This document shows, in pieces, positions 33,301-45,300 of a stretch of DNA of 64,000 nucleotides (position 1 is the first letter of the stretch; the number at the start of each line of letters is the position of its first letter). Under the pieces are notes generated by a model. It searched no databases. It was not told where the DNA came from and saw nothing but the letters and a program-made list of their open reading frames with translations. Origin of the DNA: Galeopsis tetrahit. Its lineage: Eukaryota > Streptophyta > Magnoliopsida > Lamiales > Lamiaceae. The translations under genes were made by a program, and so were the position numbers. The stretch lies in assembly GCA_963675135.1 (NCBI GenBank), contig OY776121.1, positions 67,906,265-67,970,264 on the forward strand, written 5' to 3'.

Positions 33301-33572
33301 TCTTGTCTCCCGTCTTATTAAGACACACAAAAGGGACAGTGAGGGTCTGAGGGACATGAGTCATAAAAGGGACAATATTAACAAGATTTAAATTATCAAC
33401 CCATAATTTCAATTCTGCAAACGTAAATCTAACGTTCAAATAAAAGGAACATTGAGGGACATGGCATTTAATAATCATTTATGGTCTCACTTATATAGTT
33501 TGGGAAGTAAGTGGAAATTTGGCTTCATATATTTTTTATAATGGAGACAATTTAGTGATGCAAATTCTGAAA
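33301..33572. repeat. Degenerate satellite remnants on the right edge
   Basis: AAAGGGACAGTGAGGG, GAGGGACATGAG and GAACATTGAGGGACATGG resemble the diverged left-edge array rather than the homogeneous core. Non-coding from about 33,480. Confidence 0.6.
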
Positions 33573-33836
33573 CTCAATTACAAGCATTTACAGCTACATT
33601 TGAAGCCTTGCTTTCTGTATTTTGAAGCATTTTAGAAAGACAGAGAAGTTCCAGTTGGGAATTTGATGAACATACACATGTAAAACAAAGAGATTAAAGC
33701 GGTGGATTATATAACAGTGCTAATTGACAGAAGCTTGGTAATGGTTGTGAAAAAAGGTCAGCGGGTGGAGTGAACTTTAATGTTCATGACTTACTGCATG
33801 ATTTGTGTTTGAAAACATGTGAAGAAGAAACTTCCT
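33573..33836 (+). pseudogene. Decayed NBS-LRR (R1-type) resistance gene fragment
   Basis: The translation in broken frames matches the end of an NB-ARC domain. It reads LNYKHLQLHLKPCFLYFEAF, an in-frame TAG, then KDREVPVGNLM, a second stop, and then in another frame AVDYITVLIDRSLVMVVKKG. A further frame shift leads to FNVHDLLHDLCLKTCEEE. The LKPCFLYF...PKDREIPV block and VHDLLHDLCL are typical of asterid CC-NBS-LRR proteins of the R1 group. P-loop and LRR portions are absent. At least two stops and two frame changes make it non-functional. Confidence 0.78.
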
Positions 33837-34384
33837 GAAACATCATGAATCCCTTTTTAAAGGAAAGGGTAACCATAATTAAACTGTTATTTTTTATGCA
33901 GCCATCTTACATCCACCATGATAGGAATTATGTTTTAAGTAGTGCAACCAACTTTAGCCATACGAATAGATCTGAGTGATGCAATATCACATTCCATTAG
34001 CTTACATTTGGGATAATGAATAAATAGACCATGCAATCTCACAGGCTAAACAATACCTTTGTTTGTTCAAGCATGTTTTGGGATAATGAATAAATATTCC
34101 ATTAGCTCGTATATTTTTATCCATAACAGCATGGAAGCCTCTCAAGCAAAAACTACAGAAATGATTTATTTAAAACAAAACCACTAACAATTCCAAACAA
34201 GTCTGTGTCAATATAAAATTAGTGATTATGAGAAATTTCCAGTTTCAACCTCTAGTAATCCAGACAACACTGTGAAAACTATGGAATAGAAGCTACAACA
34301 AGGTCAGGACAGTTCTCAAAGCAAAAAAAGGTATGGTACCTTAAAACTAGAAGCCACTGATGAGCGTACAATATTTTGCTTCCA
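33824..34384. repeat. Duplicated non-satellite segment, right copy
   Basis: Right-hand partner of 18623-19095. It begins just after the NBS-LRR remnant and contains an extra stretch (about 33,890-34,030) absent from the left copy. Confidence 0.8.
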
Positions 34385-34600
34385 TGGCCCATAACTTCTG
34401 AGCTGCAAAATTTCAAGGATGATGGTCAAGCATGTCAATATGTCATCAAATGCAACAAACTAATTCAGGTCACAACCACCAGATAATCGTATACAGGGAC
34501 AACTAGATTACCGCCGGCAGTGGAGGGACAACTGCCGTCTGTCAAATTAACACCAGTCGGAGGGGAGTGGAAGACATTGGAGAAGATATCGCAGTACAGA
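34385..34600. other. Non-coding sequence inside the inverted-repeat block
   Basis: No gene recognised. Some short open frames, but no family resemblance. Confidence 0.45.
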
Positions 34601-34822
34601 ACTCGAGTTTATATCGAAAGAAAGGAAATCCCAAAACTTTCTCGATATGATATCGCAGTATCAAGAAACAATACCATTTCCAAACGACTTCCAGAGAAAT
34701 GTATTGAAGAAACTCGTTTATATCGAAAGAAAGGAAATCCCAAAACTTTCTCCATATGATATCGCAGTATCAAGAAACAATACCATTTTCAAACGACCTC
34801 CAGATAAATCTATTGAAGAACT
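34601..34822. repeat. Two-copy tandem repeat, ~110 bp
   Basis: TTTATATCGAAAGAAAGGAA, ATCCCAAAACTTTCT, GATATCGCAGTATCAAGAAA and CAATACCATTT recur in order at about 34609 and 34718. Confidence 0.8.
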
Positions 34823-34999
34823 CGAATTTTAGGACCGAATCAATTGAAGGATTCAAAGAACTCGAATTTCATAGACATGACGAACGGTAAACCCCGCAAA
34901 TAACTCACAATTTTCGAGAAATTATACAATCGTGATAAGAGAAAACAAGATTAGATCGATAACAGAAAATCCCTGTGACAGAAAAGTCGAGTGAGTATA

Positions 35000-35157
35000 G
35001 AGGTCGAAGAACTGGATCGAAGAGGACGGTGAGAGCAGAGAACGAGAAGTCGAGAAAACAAACCCTAATTTCCGACGAAGCGAGAGCGCAATAAAATTTC
35101 AATTTCAATTTCAATATTAACGGTACTTTCCTAGTTTCCTTTTACTTGTTTTATTTT
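35000..35157. repeat. Right arm of the long inverted repeat
   Basis: CAATATTAACGGTACTTTCC and CTAGTTTCC with ACTTGTTTTATTTT mirror 33,176-33,234; weaker pairing continues inward (GGTCGAAGAACTGGATCG against the left TATCCAATTCTTCGACC). The arms enclose about 1.7 kb. Confidence 0.78.
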
Positions 35158-35463
35158 ATTTTTAAAGCTACTTTCCTAATTATTACTCTATTACTTTCCT
35201 AGTTCATAATTATTAACTACTACGTTCAAAACCGTCTAATTATTACTTGGATTAAAGAATATTATATATTACTTATAAATTAATTGTTAGAAATATTTTT
35301 TAATTTAATTTACATAATTTAATTAATGTTTTTCATTTTTAAATATTAATACGTGCAACAATATTTCGTTTTCAAATCTTCTGGTTGTTTTGATTAATTT
35401 GATTATTTTTTAAAAAAGTGTTATTCTACGGCCAGAATAGTGTTTGAAAAAGGACACATAATT

Positions 35464-36260
35464 TATACATGTTCAAACGGTCCATTTTGATTTGGAACCG
35501 ACTATTACATTTTACAAAAAATAAAAATAAAAAATGAACCGGTCTAGAATCGATTTTGGTTAGGGTTTTTTAACTAACGATACGATTTAAACTGGCCGAT
35601 TTTTCGAATTTTCTTTTTACTTGTTTTATTGTTCATTTTTCGGGGTTTTTTTTATAGAAAATATGGTACATGATAAATTGATAATAATGTCATATGTTTT
35701 TTTAAAAGTTTAAATTGAATAATTTATTCATTAGATATACAAATTGAATATTACAATACAAGTTTACAAGTTACAATTACAACAAATTGATTAATTAATA
35801 TTACAACAATTGCAAGTTTATATAGTAGTTTAAGTCACATACTATACTAGAGTAAAGTAGTATAAACTTTGAGAATTTTATAACTTGAGAATTGAGAGAT
35901 TTAAAGAAAATTTTGGTGTGGAAAATTGAGATGAGTTTTAAGCTATTTATAGAGAAATATATATATATATTTTTTAATAAATGAATTCAAGGTAAAAATC
36001 GACGGATCTTGAATCGTCGGGGGTTCAGTTGTACTGTACGGACCAATCTTTGTCATCCCAATCTTTGTCATCCATATTTAACTGTCAGTAGATCTTAAAG
36101 GTAAGATGTCAACGGTTGAACCAGAATCGTCAATTTGGCCAGTTATCAGTAACCCTCATTTTTACACCTTTAGAATCGAAATTAAACCGTCCAAATGAAA
36201 GTTTCGATTCTATTTTTTAATCGAAATCGGCGGACCGACCGTTACAACTTTTTAACGTCT
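35464..36260. mobile_element. hAT-like non-autonomous element
   Basis: ACACATAATT occurs at 35454-35463 and 36261-36270, fitting an 8-bp target duplication within it. Left end TATACATGTTCAAACGGTCC, right end (reverse) AGACGTTAAAAAG, with AACGGTCGG close by. Subterminal AACCG/CGGTT motifs are present on both sides. Non-coding, about 0.8 kb. Confidence 0.6.
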
Positions 36261-36530
36261 ACACATAATTGAACAAGACATTTTTACCCTTTTAACAATT
36301 AATCTACATTTGAGAGAGAGAGAGAGGAACAATCAGCCAAACTGTAAAAACAAGTATGAGAAGGTATTGTGAAGCGCGTCGATTATCCTCTCACAAACGA
36401 TATATATACGCCCACAGTTGAACAAAAGATGCTACTTTTCAAGATTCAACGCACCCTGGAATAAACAACCCTAACGCCATCATCGCACCATAACTTCCCT
36501 GTTTTTTGCTGAGTTATTCACTATACTCAG

Positions 36531-37983
36531 GTTTGTCTCTCAGATCCCTTCATCATTCGATTTTCTATTTCTTGTTTTCAATTCCGTTTCTTGGATTTAT
36601 TATTCTAAATGTTGGTATCTTCTTGATTCAATTCTCCTTGAGGATCTTCCCTTTGGACTCTCTCATTTCCTAATTGTTGATTGGCGGATTAATTTGTTGA
36701 TTGGGGATGGTTTCTCTTTGATTTGTGATAATAATTAAGGAGCAATTTCTCTTTTTTTTTTTTTCGGAAGTTTATATATTATGGTGATTTTGTCAAGACC
36801 CAGGTTGTGGAAAGTTGTGTTAATGTCTTGATTAAAGCTGAGAGACTTAATTGTATGTGAATGGATGCGAATCCTTTATTATTTCTCATGTTGATTTGAT
36901 CTAGAAGTGTTGGGTTGGCTGAATTTGATGCATTTTTGTTATTATTTTGATTTCAACAATGCGTTTTATTGGTCTTACCAGTCAGTTGTTGTTCTTGTGG
37001 TGCTTGGTGAATGATTTTTCAGCTGTTTGTCCCGTAAGGCTGTAATGCACATGCTCACTAAATGTTTAGCTGATTGGGGGCAGAAATTATACTCTTATAA
37101 ACCTCTAAAATCTAAACAGATGGCAGATAAAGTCATAATACTAGTGGAATATTGTGCTTTTTTCTGATGTTTATATTCAGTGTTTCTTTTGTGCATTGGG
37201 AAATATACATCTACGACCTTTGTACGAATCGGTATTTCATTTAGATGCAATTGATCGAGACCAGTTTGAATGCGTAGCCTTTCGTTAAAACTAGGCCAGA
37301 ATTGCAGAAGGATAACATGAATTTGATGACTCTTTCTTTGTATAGTGCCTAATTCATTTGATTTATCAAATGTTTTGCAAAAGTCTTACGTAGTATAAAC
37401 TTCCATGCATCATTTATATTTTGGATTCCTCTCTGAATCTGAAATATCTGTTTGGCCTCTTTTTAAATAATTTTCCATGTTAAAATTACATAAACCATGT
37501 CTCCGAATTTATATTTGTAATGACTCAATGTCCTGAATCCCGATGAAAATTCATGGTGTGTCTGATTAAGAAGTTACTCCTTCTATTCCACAAAGATAGT
37601 CACGCTCTAAGTTTTACACAGATAAATATAATATCATTAATTGTACAGAATCTGGTTATAACCTATAAATTTCTTGATATGCCCTTATTTATTATTGAAT
37701 CCAAAAACAATAATGGCAAAATGAAAAAGTTGTTTTCTCAATATACAATGCTTTACATTTTTTAAAAAAAAAAAGACATTTTAAACATTTTACACACTTG
37801 TAATAAAGAAATGACTATAATTTGGGACAAACAAAAAAGGAAAACGTGACTATTTTTGTGGGACGGAGGGAGTATTATTGAATAGATATTTCTGAGCTAT
37901 TTCTTAATGTATGGAATGGGAATTTGAATCTCGGTCTGTTGTTTGTACTCATTATTTTTTTTCTTAATTTCTTTCATGTACAG
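36531..37983 (+). other. Probable leader intron of the small conserved gene
   Basis: The donor CTCAG|GTTTGTCTC at 36531 and acceptor CATGTACAG at 37983 would join a non-coding first exon (about 36,440-36,530) to the exon holding the ATG at 38036. It contains a Stowaway-like MITE. Inferred from splice-site context only. Confidence 0.5.
37577..37872. mobile_element. Stowaway-like MITE in the leader intron
   Basis: The left end CTCCTTCTATTCCACAAAG and the right end CTTTGTGGGACGGAGGGAG-type inverse (TTTTTGTGGGACGGAGGGAG) are bordered by TA on both sides. 296 bp, non-coding. Confidence 0.85.
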
Positions 37984-38035
37984 TCGTTGCAGCATAGAAC
38001 GAGCCAGTGTATTTCGATAGTGCTCACACGCCAAT

Positions 38036-38335
38036 ATGAGTCTGGCATGTCTCGTATGCCATGGCGTAGAAAGTCCATCACATTCCTTCAGAAGTTACTC
38101 ACTATCAAGTTCAGACAACGAAGGCAGATGTTCAGCCATCGCCAACTGCTTACCTAGGAAGACTTCACTTCAACATCTTAGACCTAATCATAGTAGCTTC
38201 ACATCATCTAAAGTGATGCCTCAACCCACTATTCCAAGTGGGGTCACGGGGGCCCCACGTCTAGTCCGAAGCCATGCTGTTAGACGGGACATCGTGAGAG
38301 ACTGGAATTTCGATGAAGTATCCTTGGAGCGTTAG
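38036..38335 (+). CDS. Small conserved plant protein of unknown function (99 aa)
   Basis: The 99-residue product begins MSLACLVCHGVESPSHSFRS, is Ser-rich, and ends with a compact charged tail (RLVRSHAVRRDIVRDWNFD, then EVSLER). I recognise this layout from short conserved hypothetical plant proteins (MSLACLVCH start, RRDxVRDWNFD tail), but know no function. No signal peptide or membrane segment is evident; the CxxC near the N-terminus is the only metal-site candidate. Codon usage is richer in G+C than the flanking spacer, and the leader-intron structure upstream supports a real transcript. Alternative: fortuitous ORF, which I consider less likely. Confidence 0.75.
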   Translation: MSLACLVCHGVESPSHSFRSYSLSSSDNEGRCSAIANCLPRKTSLQHLRPNHSSFTSSKVMPQPTIPSGVTGAPRLVRSHAVRRDIVRDWNFDEVSLER

Positions 38336-39771
38336 TCCAGAAATTGAGAATCGGGAAGAGTTCGAATTGAAGTCTCTGTGTTTAAAAGTACAGAGCTCTG
38401 CTCCCTCAGAATGGAGGTCGATGTTTTCCTTCTGTCCTTTTATGCTGCTTCGTAGTTATATTCAAGTTTAGTGAGGATTTGGGCATTTGTAATGATGCTA
38501 AGAGGGTTGATAACCCGACCATGTGTTTATAGCTTTTAGATTTGTTTTTCACTGTTGTGGTATCGGATTCAAACTCGATGCATTTTGTTCTCTTGATGTT
38601 TGATCATGATTCATGACTCATGAGCAAGTGTAGCCTCTGTATGTTTAAATAATTTCAGGTTTAGTGATGATTTCCTTGCATCTTACACGTGATGCAAATC
38701 CACCCACATGTTCAAATTGCGTGTTTGATTTTTTTGTGGAATGAGGACATGTGCACGGCCATAGTTGTTAAGGTGCCCAGTTTTTTTACATTATGGCTAA
38801 ACTTAATAGAAACACTAAATAAACTTGAATTAAACATATTAGCAAGTAAATAAACTTAAATTAAACTTCTTCAGCTCTAAGTCTAAAAGCAGAAGAGAAT
38901 TCTACTTGAGGAGCAGGATAAGAGACCAATGTAATTTATCATTCTGAACCCACATATTTGGACTTTCCTTATTTATAAATCAAATCACAAAGTTATATTT
39001 ACAAAATTTTATCATATAGAATCTTCTGGAGAATATTTCATTATATATTCGGACTTAAGATTTAAGAATACGGTTTTTACTAGAAGAAGAAAAATAGAGC
39101 TTTTTAATATGTAAGCATTCTTTTTTTCTTTTATAATATAATGCTCGCCGACTTCAAAATATTTGGATTTGAGGAACTTTCACTCTTTGGTCCGTCAAAC
39201 AATGTGATTAAATATGTTATTATTTTTATTTTTCTAAATAAAATATACACATATAGTACAAGATTTTGCATGTAAAATACAAATTTTAAAATAAGTATAC
39301 ATGTAAATATATATGTTTATATATGCATTCATATTTTCAATATACTCACAAATACCACAAAACTTTTTATATAATATATCATGGTTCAAAATCAGATCGG
39401 ACACCAATATGGTATACTTGTTAATTTTAACAGTATTACGTACGTGTTTGTTCGTATAGTATTGTAATGACATACCATGTAACTTAATATTATATGAACA
39501 AACCTTTAATACTGATAAAGTGAACAACTAACATTGTATTTATGTTTCCTTTTTTTGTTTAAGATCCGATTCGATTAGTGAATATTTTTTAGCCGTAAGA
39601 TTTTAAAGACGTATAAGAAAAAGTCATCTACGTTTTTATGATAGAGTCAAGTTTTATGTGTATTAATTTGACTGTGTAATTGGGCACGTGAGTAAAATGT
39701 AACATTAACTTTAATTGAAACTTGATACTCCGTACTAAGTTATAACTAAACAATCACAAGTAAAGTAAGTA
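38336..39771. other. Intergenic; no gene seen
   Basis: The first ~250 bp are probably the 3' untranslated region of the small gene. The rest is AT-rich, with repeated TATACAT-type motifs near 39,290-39,330. Confidence 0.5.
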
Positions 39772-40052
39772 CTCCCTCCGTTCAATTTTATTATGCCCAC
39801 TTCTTCGGGCACGAGTTTTAATGAATATTGATTAGTTTATTTATAAAATAGATAAGTTGAGGGTATGATAGGTCATTGTGGGGTCCATTTGTAAATAAAT
39901 GTTTGTTTATGGATAAAGTGAATGATAAAGTGGATAAATAAGTGATGGAAGGAGGTTGAAAATAAAATAGTATGAATAATATTGTTTCAAAAAGAGGTAT
40001 GGACAATTAAAAAAGAAAAGTGTCAATAATGAAATTAGACGGAAGGAGGGAG
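39772..40052. mobile_element. Stowaway-like MITE
   Basis: CTCCCTCCGTTCAATTTTAT at the left and ATGAAATTAGACGGAAGGAG at the right are approximate inverted ends, bordered by TA. 281 bp, non-coding. Confidence 0.85.
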
Positions 40053-40144
40053 TATTAATTTTAATCGAAACATTAACATCAGTTTTAACTAAAAAAAATT
40101 ATGGGGATACGTGATAATGCATTTGTACACTTGGTACATATGAG

Positions 40145-40578
40145 CATGGATGAAAATATCCGGAAATATCCCCGATATATCCATTTTTCGGGGTCATCGA
40201 TATCGATATTGGGAAGAATCGATATTTCCACGATATTTTTAAAAAAAATTAAAAATATCGATAAATATCGGTAGACAATAACAATATCGAGCCTAATGTC
40301 GGTAAAATATCGAAAAAATATCGGAAAATATCGAGAAAATGTCGATAAATTTCGAAAAATATCGATAAATGTCATACGAAATAACATAGTACATTATATT
40401 TATATAAATTTATCAGTGATATAAAATGTATTCAAATTATTTTGTTGATTTTATGTACTAAATGTTTGTTATTAAATTTTTTGAATTTTTAAAATTTACC
40501 GATATCGAATATATCCATCCATATTTTCATAAATTTAAGGTCTTGATATTTCTACCAATATCGATATTTTCATCCTTG
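40145..40578. mobile_element. hAT-type MITE with GATATATCG-rich ends
   Basis: Perfect 8-bp duplication CATATGAG (40137-40144 and 40579-40586). Terminal inverted repeats CATGGATGAAAATATC and CAAGGATGAAAATATC. The interior is full of ATATCGATA-type motifs. 434 bp, non-coding. Confidence 0.9.
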
Positions 40579-40734
40579 CATATGAGGCCATAGATTTAAG
40601 ATGTTTTACATAATACTAACTTAAAAGGTTATTACTCAACAGCTACATATAGGTTATGATTCTGAATCTACACATACATATATATTAATGCTAAAATCAG
40701 CTTAATCATACAATAATTATTTAAGGATACCACT

Positions 40735-41550
40735 GCTAACACTCCAAAACATGTTATACACACCCCATCAACTTAAAAATAAAAATAGATAATTGTAAAA
40801 TGACTAAGTAACCCTTATACAAATTAAAGACAATTTTTTTATAAAAAATTGAAAAAATCTTAAAAATGTAATTAAAATCTGAAAAGTATTTTAAAAGATT
40901 AATAAAATCTTAAAAAATTATTAATTTAAATAAATCAAATATTTTTTAAAAATAATCTGAAAAAATTAAACCCTCCGAGTATTTTTTAAAAAGAAAATAA
41001 ATAAATTATTCAAATAAAAAATTCAAAAATCAATTAAAAATAAATAAATTCGTAATTTTTTTAATAAATCGTAAAAAATAATTAATTAAAATAAAAAATT
41101 CGAATAATGATAAATAAAATAAAAAAATATATTTTGTTTTACTTTATTTTTAAAGATTTTATTTTTTAATTTAATATTGAGTTGATTTTTCTTTATTATT
41201 TTATTTAATTAAAAAAAAACGTTAATCCTTATTTTATTTATTTTTCAGATTTTATTTAGTTTTAATTATTATTATTTTCATTTTTTTTATTTTCTTGATA
41301 TTTTAATTGATTTGTTCCATTTCAACGTTTACACGTAATTAAAAGTATCAGAAATTATTTTTAAAATTTAGCTGAGTTTTTTAAAATATTTTTAAAGTTT
41401 ACATTTTTAAAGATTTAGTTCATTTTTATTAATTATAAGGATTGAAGGGTAAATAGAAAATAATTGGAATGTGTATAGTAATTAAAATTAAATTTTAAAG
41501 GGGGTGTTTAATATTTGAGGTGTGTATAACATTTTATGGGGTGTTATTAG
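40735..41550. mobile_element. AT-rich TIR element (possible MITE)
   Basis: CTAACACTCCAAAACATG with TTATACACACC at the left mirrors GGTGTGTATAAC and ATTTTATGGGGTG-TTATTAG at the right. The centre is AT-rich (41% T-runs and A-runs by eye; not counted). No target duplication resolved. Confidence 0.5.
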
Positions 41551-41753
41551 CCCCACCCTTATTTAATTACATTTTCTGTTATTCTTAAAAAAAAAAAAAA
41601 AAAAATCTATTTTCATTTCTCACAATTTTTCCCATAAAAAACAATTGAATCAGAAGTTAGAAGTTTGAACAAGAGTTAGATCTAATTCATAGTCTCATAG
41701 ACCACCTTCCTTACCAATTCACCATTTCAAATCAAAGCAAAAGAATCACTCCA

Positions 41754-44651
41754 ATGGCACCCAAAACCCCACCTCTCTTCATCCTTCTCTCGGTCCTTTC
41801 CCTCCTCTCTCTTACTCTGTTCTACCTCTACTCCCCCACGGCGGCGCCACCTCCCAGAAATGCTTTCTCCACTACACAACATTCTATCAAAGTCTACATT
41901 TCGCCGCTGCCCAGATCCCTAAACTACGGCCTCTTAGAAAAATACTGGGCCTTAGACTCCGATACAAGAATCGGAAGTGAAGTAGACAACGATATAAGGA
42001 AAAAACTTTCGCTCAAAAACTCCGAATCGACGTCTCTTCCGTATCCTGAAAACCCAATAATTAAACAGTACAACGCCGAGTATTGGATCTTGGGAGATTT
42101 ATTGACCCCTGAAGACATGAAGGGAAAATCTTTTGCGAAAAGGGTTTTGGATTATAAGGAGGCGGATGTGATTTTCGTGCCGTTTTTCGCGACGTTGAGT
42201 GCTGAATTGCAGCTGATTATTGATAAGGGTGTGTTTAGGAAGAGGGTTGAGGAGAATGAGGATTATATGAGGCAGAAAATGGTGATTGATTTGGTTAAAA
42301 AGTCGGAAGCATGGCAAAAATCTGGTGGTAGAGATCATGTTTTTGTTCTTACAGGTAATTATTGATTTGGAATTTAAGTGGTTTCTGTTATATTTTGTGA
42401 AGGAAAGAAGTTTCTCAGTTACTGAAGTTTAATCCGATGTGTTTTGCTTTGATTGCTGAGACTATTTGTTATTTGAGGCATGTTAATTAGTCTAGGCTTT
42501 GATTAGTTGTGGTTTAATCAACAATTTGGGCTTTTTGTTAACATATGCACAATGTGATTAAGCTGCTTATGTGGGCTGTCTTCCTAAAGAGGACAAGTTC
42601 ATTCATATTTCATATGGAAGAAAATAAAAGAATTTGATTTTGGTATTACTTGCAGAATCTTGATTAGCTTTGTAATCTATTGAGTGGAGATTATTTTTCT
42701 CAAAATGGTAGCTAGTTTTAATGCTTGTTTGTCATAAAGAAACTTTTGTTCCTTCTGCTCAGGAAGAGTATTGTTCTAGCTAACACTTGGATGATAAATG
42801 ACAGTATTTTAGCCTTTATTCTGATACTTTTGCTGAAAATATAGTGGACGACTTCTTGGGGAATGCAACAAGTGTTGACTGTGGTTAAAGAAAGAATTAG
42901 TGAAAACTGAATGTAAGTAACAAACAAAGTGATGGAGTGCATGTTTGAAAGAACTGTGACGCGTGAACTTACAAAATGGATGTTGCTATTTTGTTAATAA
43001 TAGTTTTCGTATTTGTGTGATATAGCAGATTCAACCTTAATAAAAATCACAAATTATCTTATTCTTGTGATTATCAATTCCCTGCAATCAACTTATAAAA
43101 AAAAAGTTATCTAGCCTTGAAGATCCTTACATGTAATATCATAGTAAATTATGAACTTAGAGAAACTGGAATAAGTGTTGCATGTGTTAATTGCTTATAT
43201 TCTAGTCTCTGGATTGCCAGGTTATGTTAAAACTTGAAGCATTGTTTGGCAGACCCTGTTGCAATGTGGCATGTTAAAGATGAGCTTGCCCCTGCCATTC
43301 TCCTTGTAGTGGATTTCGGTGGCTGGTTTAGGCTCGACTCCAAAACATCCAATGGTAATTCATCTGACTTGATGATACATCACACTCAAGTTTCGCTGTT
43401 GAAAGATGTCATTGTGCCCTACACACATTTACTTCCTAGGCTGCACATATCAGAAAATCAGAAGCGACACACCCTTCTTTACTTCAAAGGAGCAAAACAT
43501 AGGCATCGGGTCAGTATTCTATTAACTAGCAAATGTAGCTGAGTGTGAAATTTTGCTCATAGAATATGTTATTTTCCTGAACTTTATCATATTTACTACT
43601 TTCTATAGTTAAATCTGCTTAAGATTTGTCTTTTAAAGTTTTATTTGATCATTGTATTTTCTTTCATTGTTGCTGCAAATTTCTTATGGGCTGATATTGA
43701 TTTCATGTGCTGATTGAAGTTCTAAAATTAGGCAACAAAATCAACGAAATTGGTGCAATTTTTACCAAAGTTTGACTCATTGTCATTAAAAAAAAAAAAG
43801 GTATAATGAAGTATTAGTTCATATGAAAAAATATTAATAGTAGTTTGTAGGCTGAACAATATTAGTTTCAATATAGAACTAATATTTTTAATCATATGAG
43901 CTGATACTTTTTACATCATATGGAGTAATACTTTTCTATGAGTGGCGAAAAAGAAAAAAAGGCAGCTTGGTTGAATTTTTTTTTAGTCAAAATCGTGCAA
44001 CTGGTGCGACGTAGTGTTACTCCTAAAACAATTATTTTCCATATCATTGACTTCATTCAATTATACTGCTTCATAATTTCTATCTTTCCTTACCAATAGG
44101 GCGGTCTCGTTCGAGAAAAATTATGGGATTTATTGATCAACGAGCCTGGAGTTGTTATGGAAGAAGGCTTTCCCAATGCCACTGGAAAGGAGCAATCAAT
44201 AAAGGGAATGAGGACATCCGAGTTCTGTTTACATCCAGCAGGGGATACCCCCACTTCATGTAGACTCTTCGATGCCATCCAAAGCCTCTGCATACCGGTC
44301 ATAGTTAGCGACAACATAGAGCTTCCATTCGAAGGAATGGTGGATTATTCAGAATTCTCACTTTTTGTTGCAGTTAGTGATGCTTTGAGACCGAACTGGC
44401 TAGTGAGTCATCTTAAAAGTTATTCAAGTGAACACAAGGATAGACTGCGTAAGAACATGGCTGTAGTTCAACCGATATTTCAGTATGATAACGATTATCC
44501 AGGTGGCATTGGTCCAATACCTCCAGACGGGGCTGTGAACCACATTTGGGAAAAAGTTCATCAGAAACTGCCTGTGATAAGAGAAGCTATAACACGGGAG
44601 AGGAGAAAACCCCCGGGAGTTTTGGTTCCACTTCGTTGTCATTGCACTTGA
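41754..44651 (+). CDS. GT47 exostosin-family glycosyltransferase, three exons
   Basis: Exons 41754-42354, 43253-43509 and 44100-44651 join in phase to 469 residues. This is a type II Golgi membrane protein: a short cytosolic start, a membrane anchor (LFILLSVLSLLSLTLFYLY, residues 8-26), a Pro-rich stem, then the exostosin fold. Family signatures include YNAEYWILGDLL, VIFVPFFATLSAE, TGDPVAMWH across the first splice, GMRTSEFCLHPAGDTPTSCR, and LFDAIQSLCIPVIVSDNIEL. Members add sugars to cell-wall polysaccharides or glycoproteins; the donor and acceptor here are unknown. The annotation is close to At1g34270/At1g67410-type proteins by recollection. Start chosen as the first ATG, giving the anchor. 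Confidence 0.92.
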
Positions 44652-44992
44652 ATGTGTCGTATTTTTATGAGCTTGATTCTTTTTTACTTCACCTTACGTA
44701 AATTTTGTATTTTATTTTTGATTCAATCAATATAAGTGTATACCATTTTAAAAAGATCTAAACCACATGATTTCATGTATTTGAATGCCATATGAACTTT
44801 TACGCATTCCTTATGCTTCACTTATCACTTATATGCATGTTATGTGGATAATAAATCTGTTTACTTCATATACTGTCATATATCTCTGGCATGTGGCATC
44901 CCTCAAATACAAGAGACAGAAGATGCAAGATTTACTTCTTTGAAGGTACGTTTAATCGAGTACTCTCTGCGATGTATATATGTTTTTAGTTA
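44652..44992. other. 3' flank of the GT47 gene
   Basis: Probable 3' untranslated region followed by AT-rich spacer up to a MITE. Confidence 0.5.
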
Positions 44993-45279
44993 GGGTTAAT
45001 TGCAATACGAATTGTCACCTTTTCACTTTTTTTCAATTACAATATATGTTTTTTTTTTTTTTTTGTAATTTGATACATGGCCTTTTAGGTTATTGCAATT
45101 CTATCATATGCGATTTTCTGGCAAGTCCTATTGGCAGTGTATGAAATTGCAAGAAAAGTAAAAGATTGTGATTAAATTGAAATTATAAGTAAAGGTCGTG
45201 TATCGAATTGTAAATTATAGATACGTATGTTGTAATTGAAAAAACGTGAAGAGTTCGTAGCTTTTTATGCAATTAACTC
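44993..45279. mobile_element. Mutator-type MITE between two convergent genes
   Basis: Ends GGGTTAATTGCA and TGCAATTAACTC (one mismatch as inverted repeats), flanked by TTTTAGTTA (44984-44992) and TTTTAGTTG (45280-45288), a 9-bp duplication with one change. CAATTACAA subterminal motifs recur on both sides. 287 bp, non-coding. Confidence 0.75.
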
Positions 45280-45300
45280 TTTTAGTTGCATGTTTCTCAT

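Noticed and set aside
33176..35157. Confident call of a complete MULE or CACTA element
   Set aside because: Arms are clear but no target duplication or transposase was found.
39234..41620. Protein-coding potential in AT-rich spacer ORFs (e.g. 39234-39527, 40085-40387)
   Set aside because: Low-complexity Ile/Tyr/Phe-rich translations; the second lies inside a hAT MITE.
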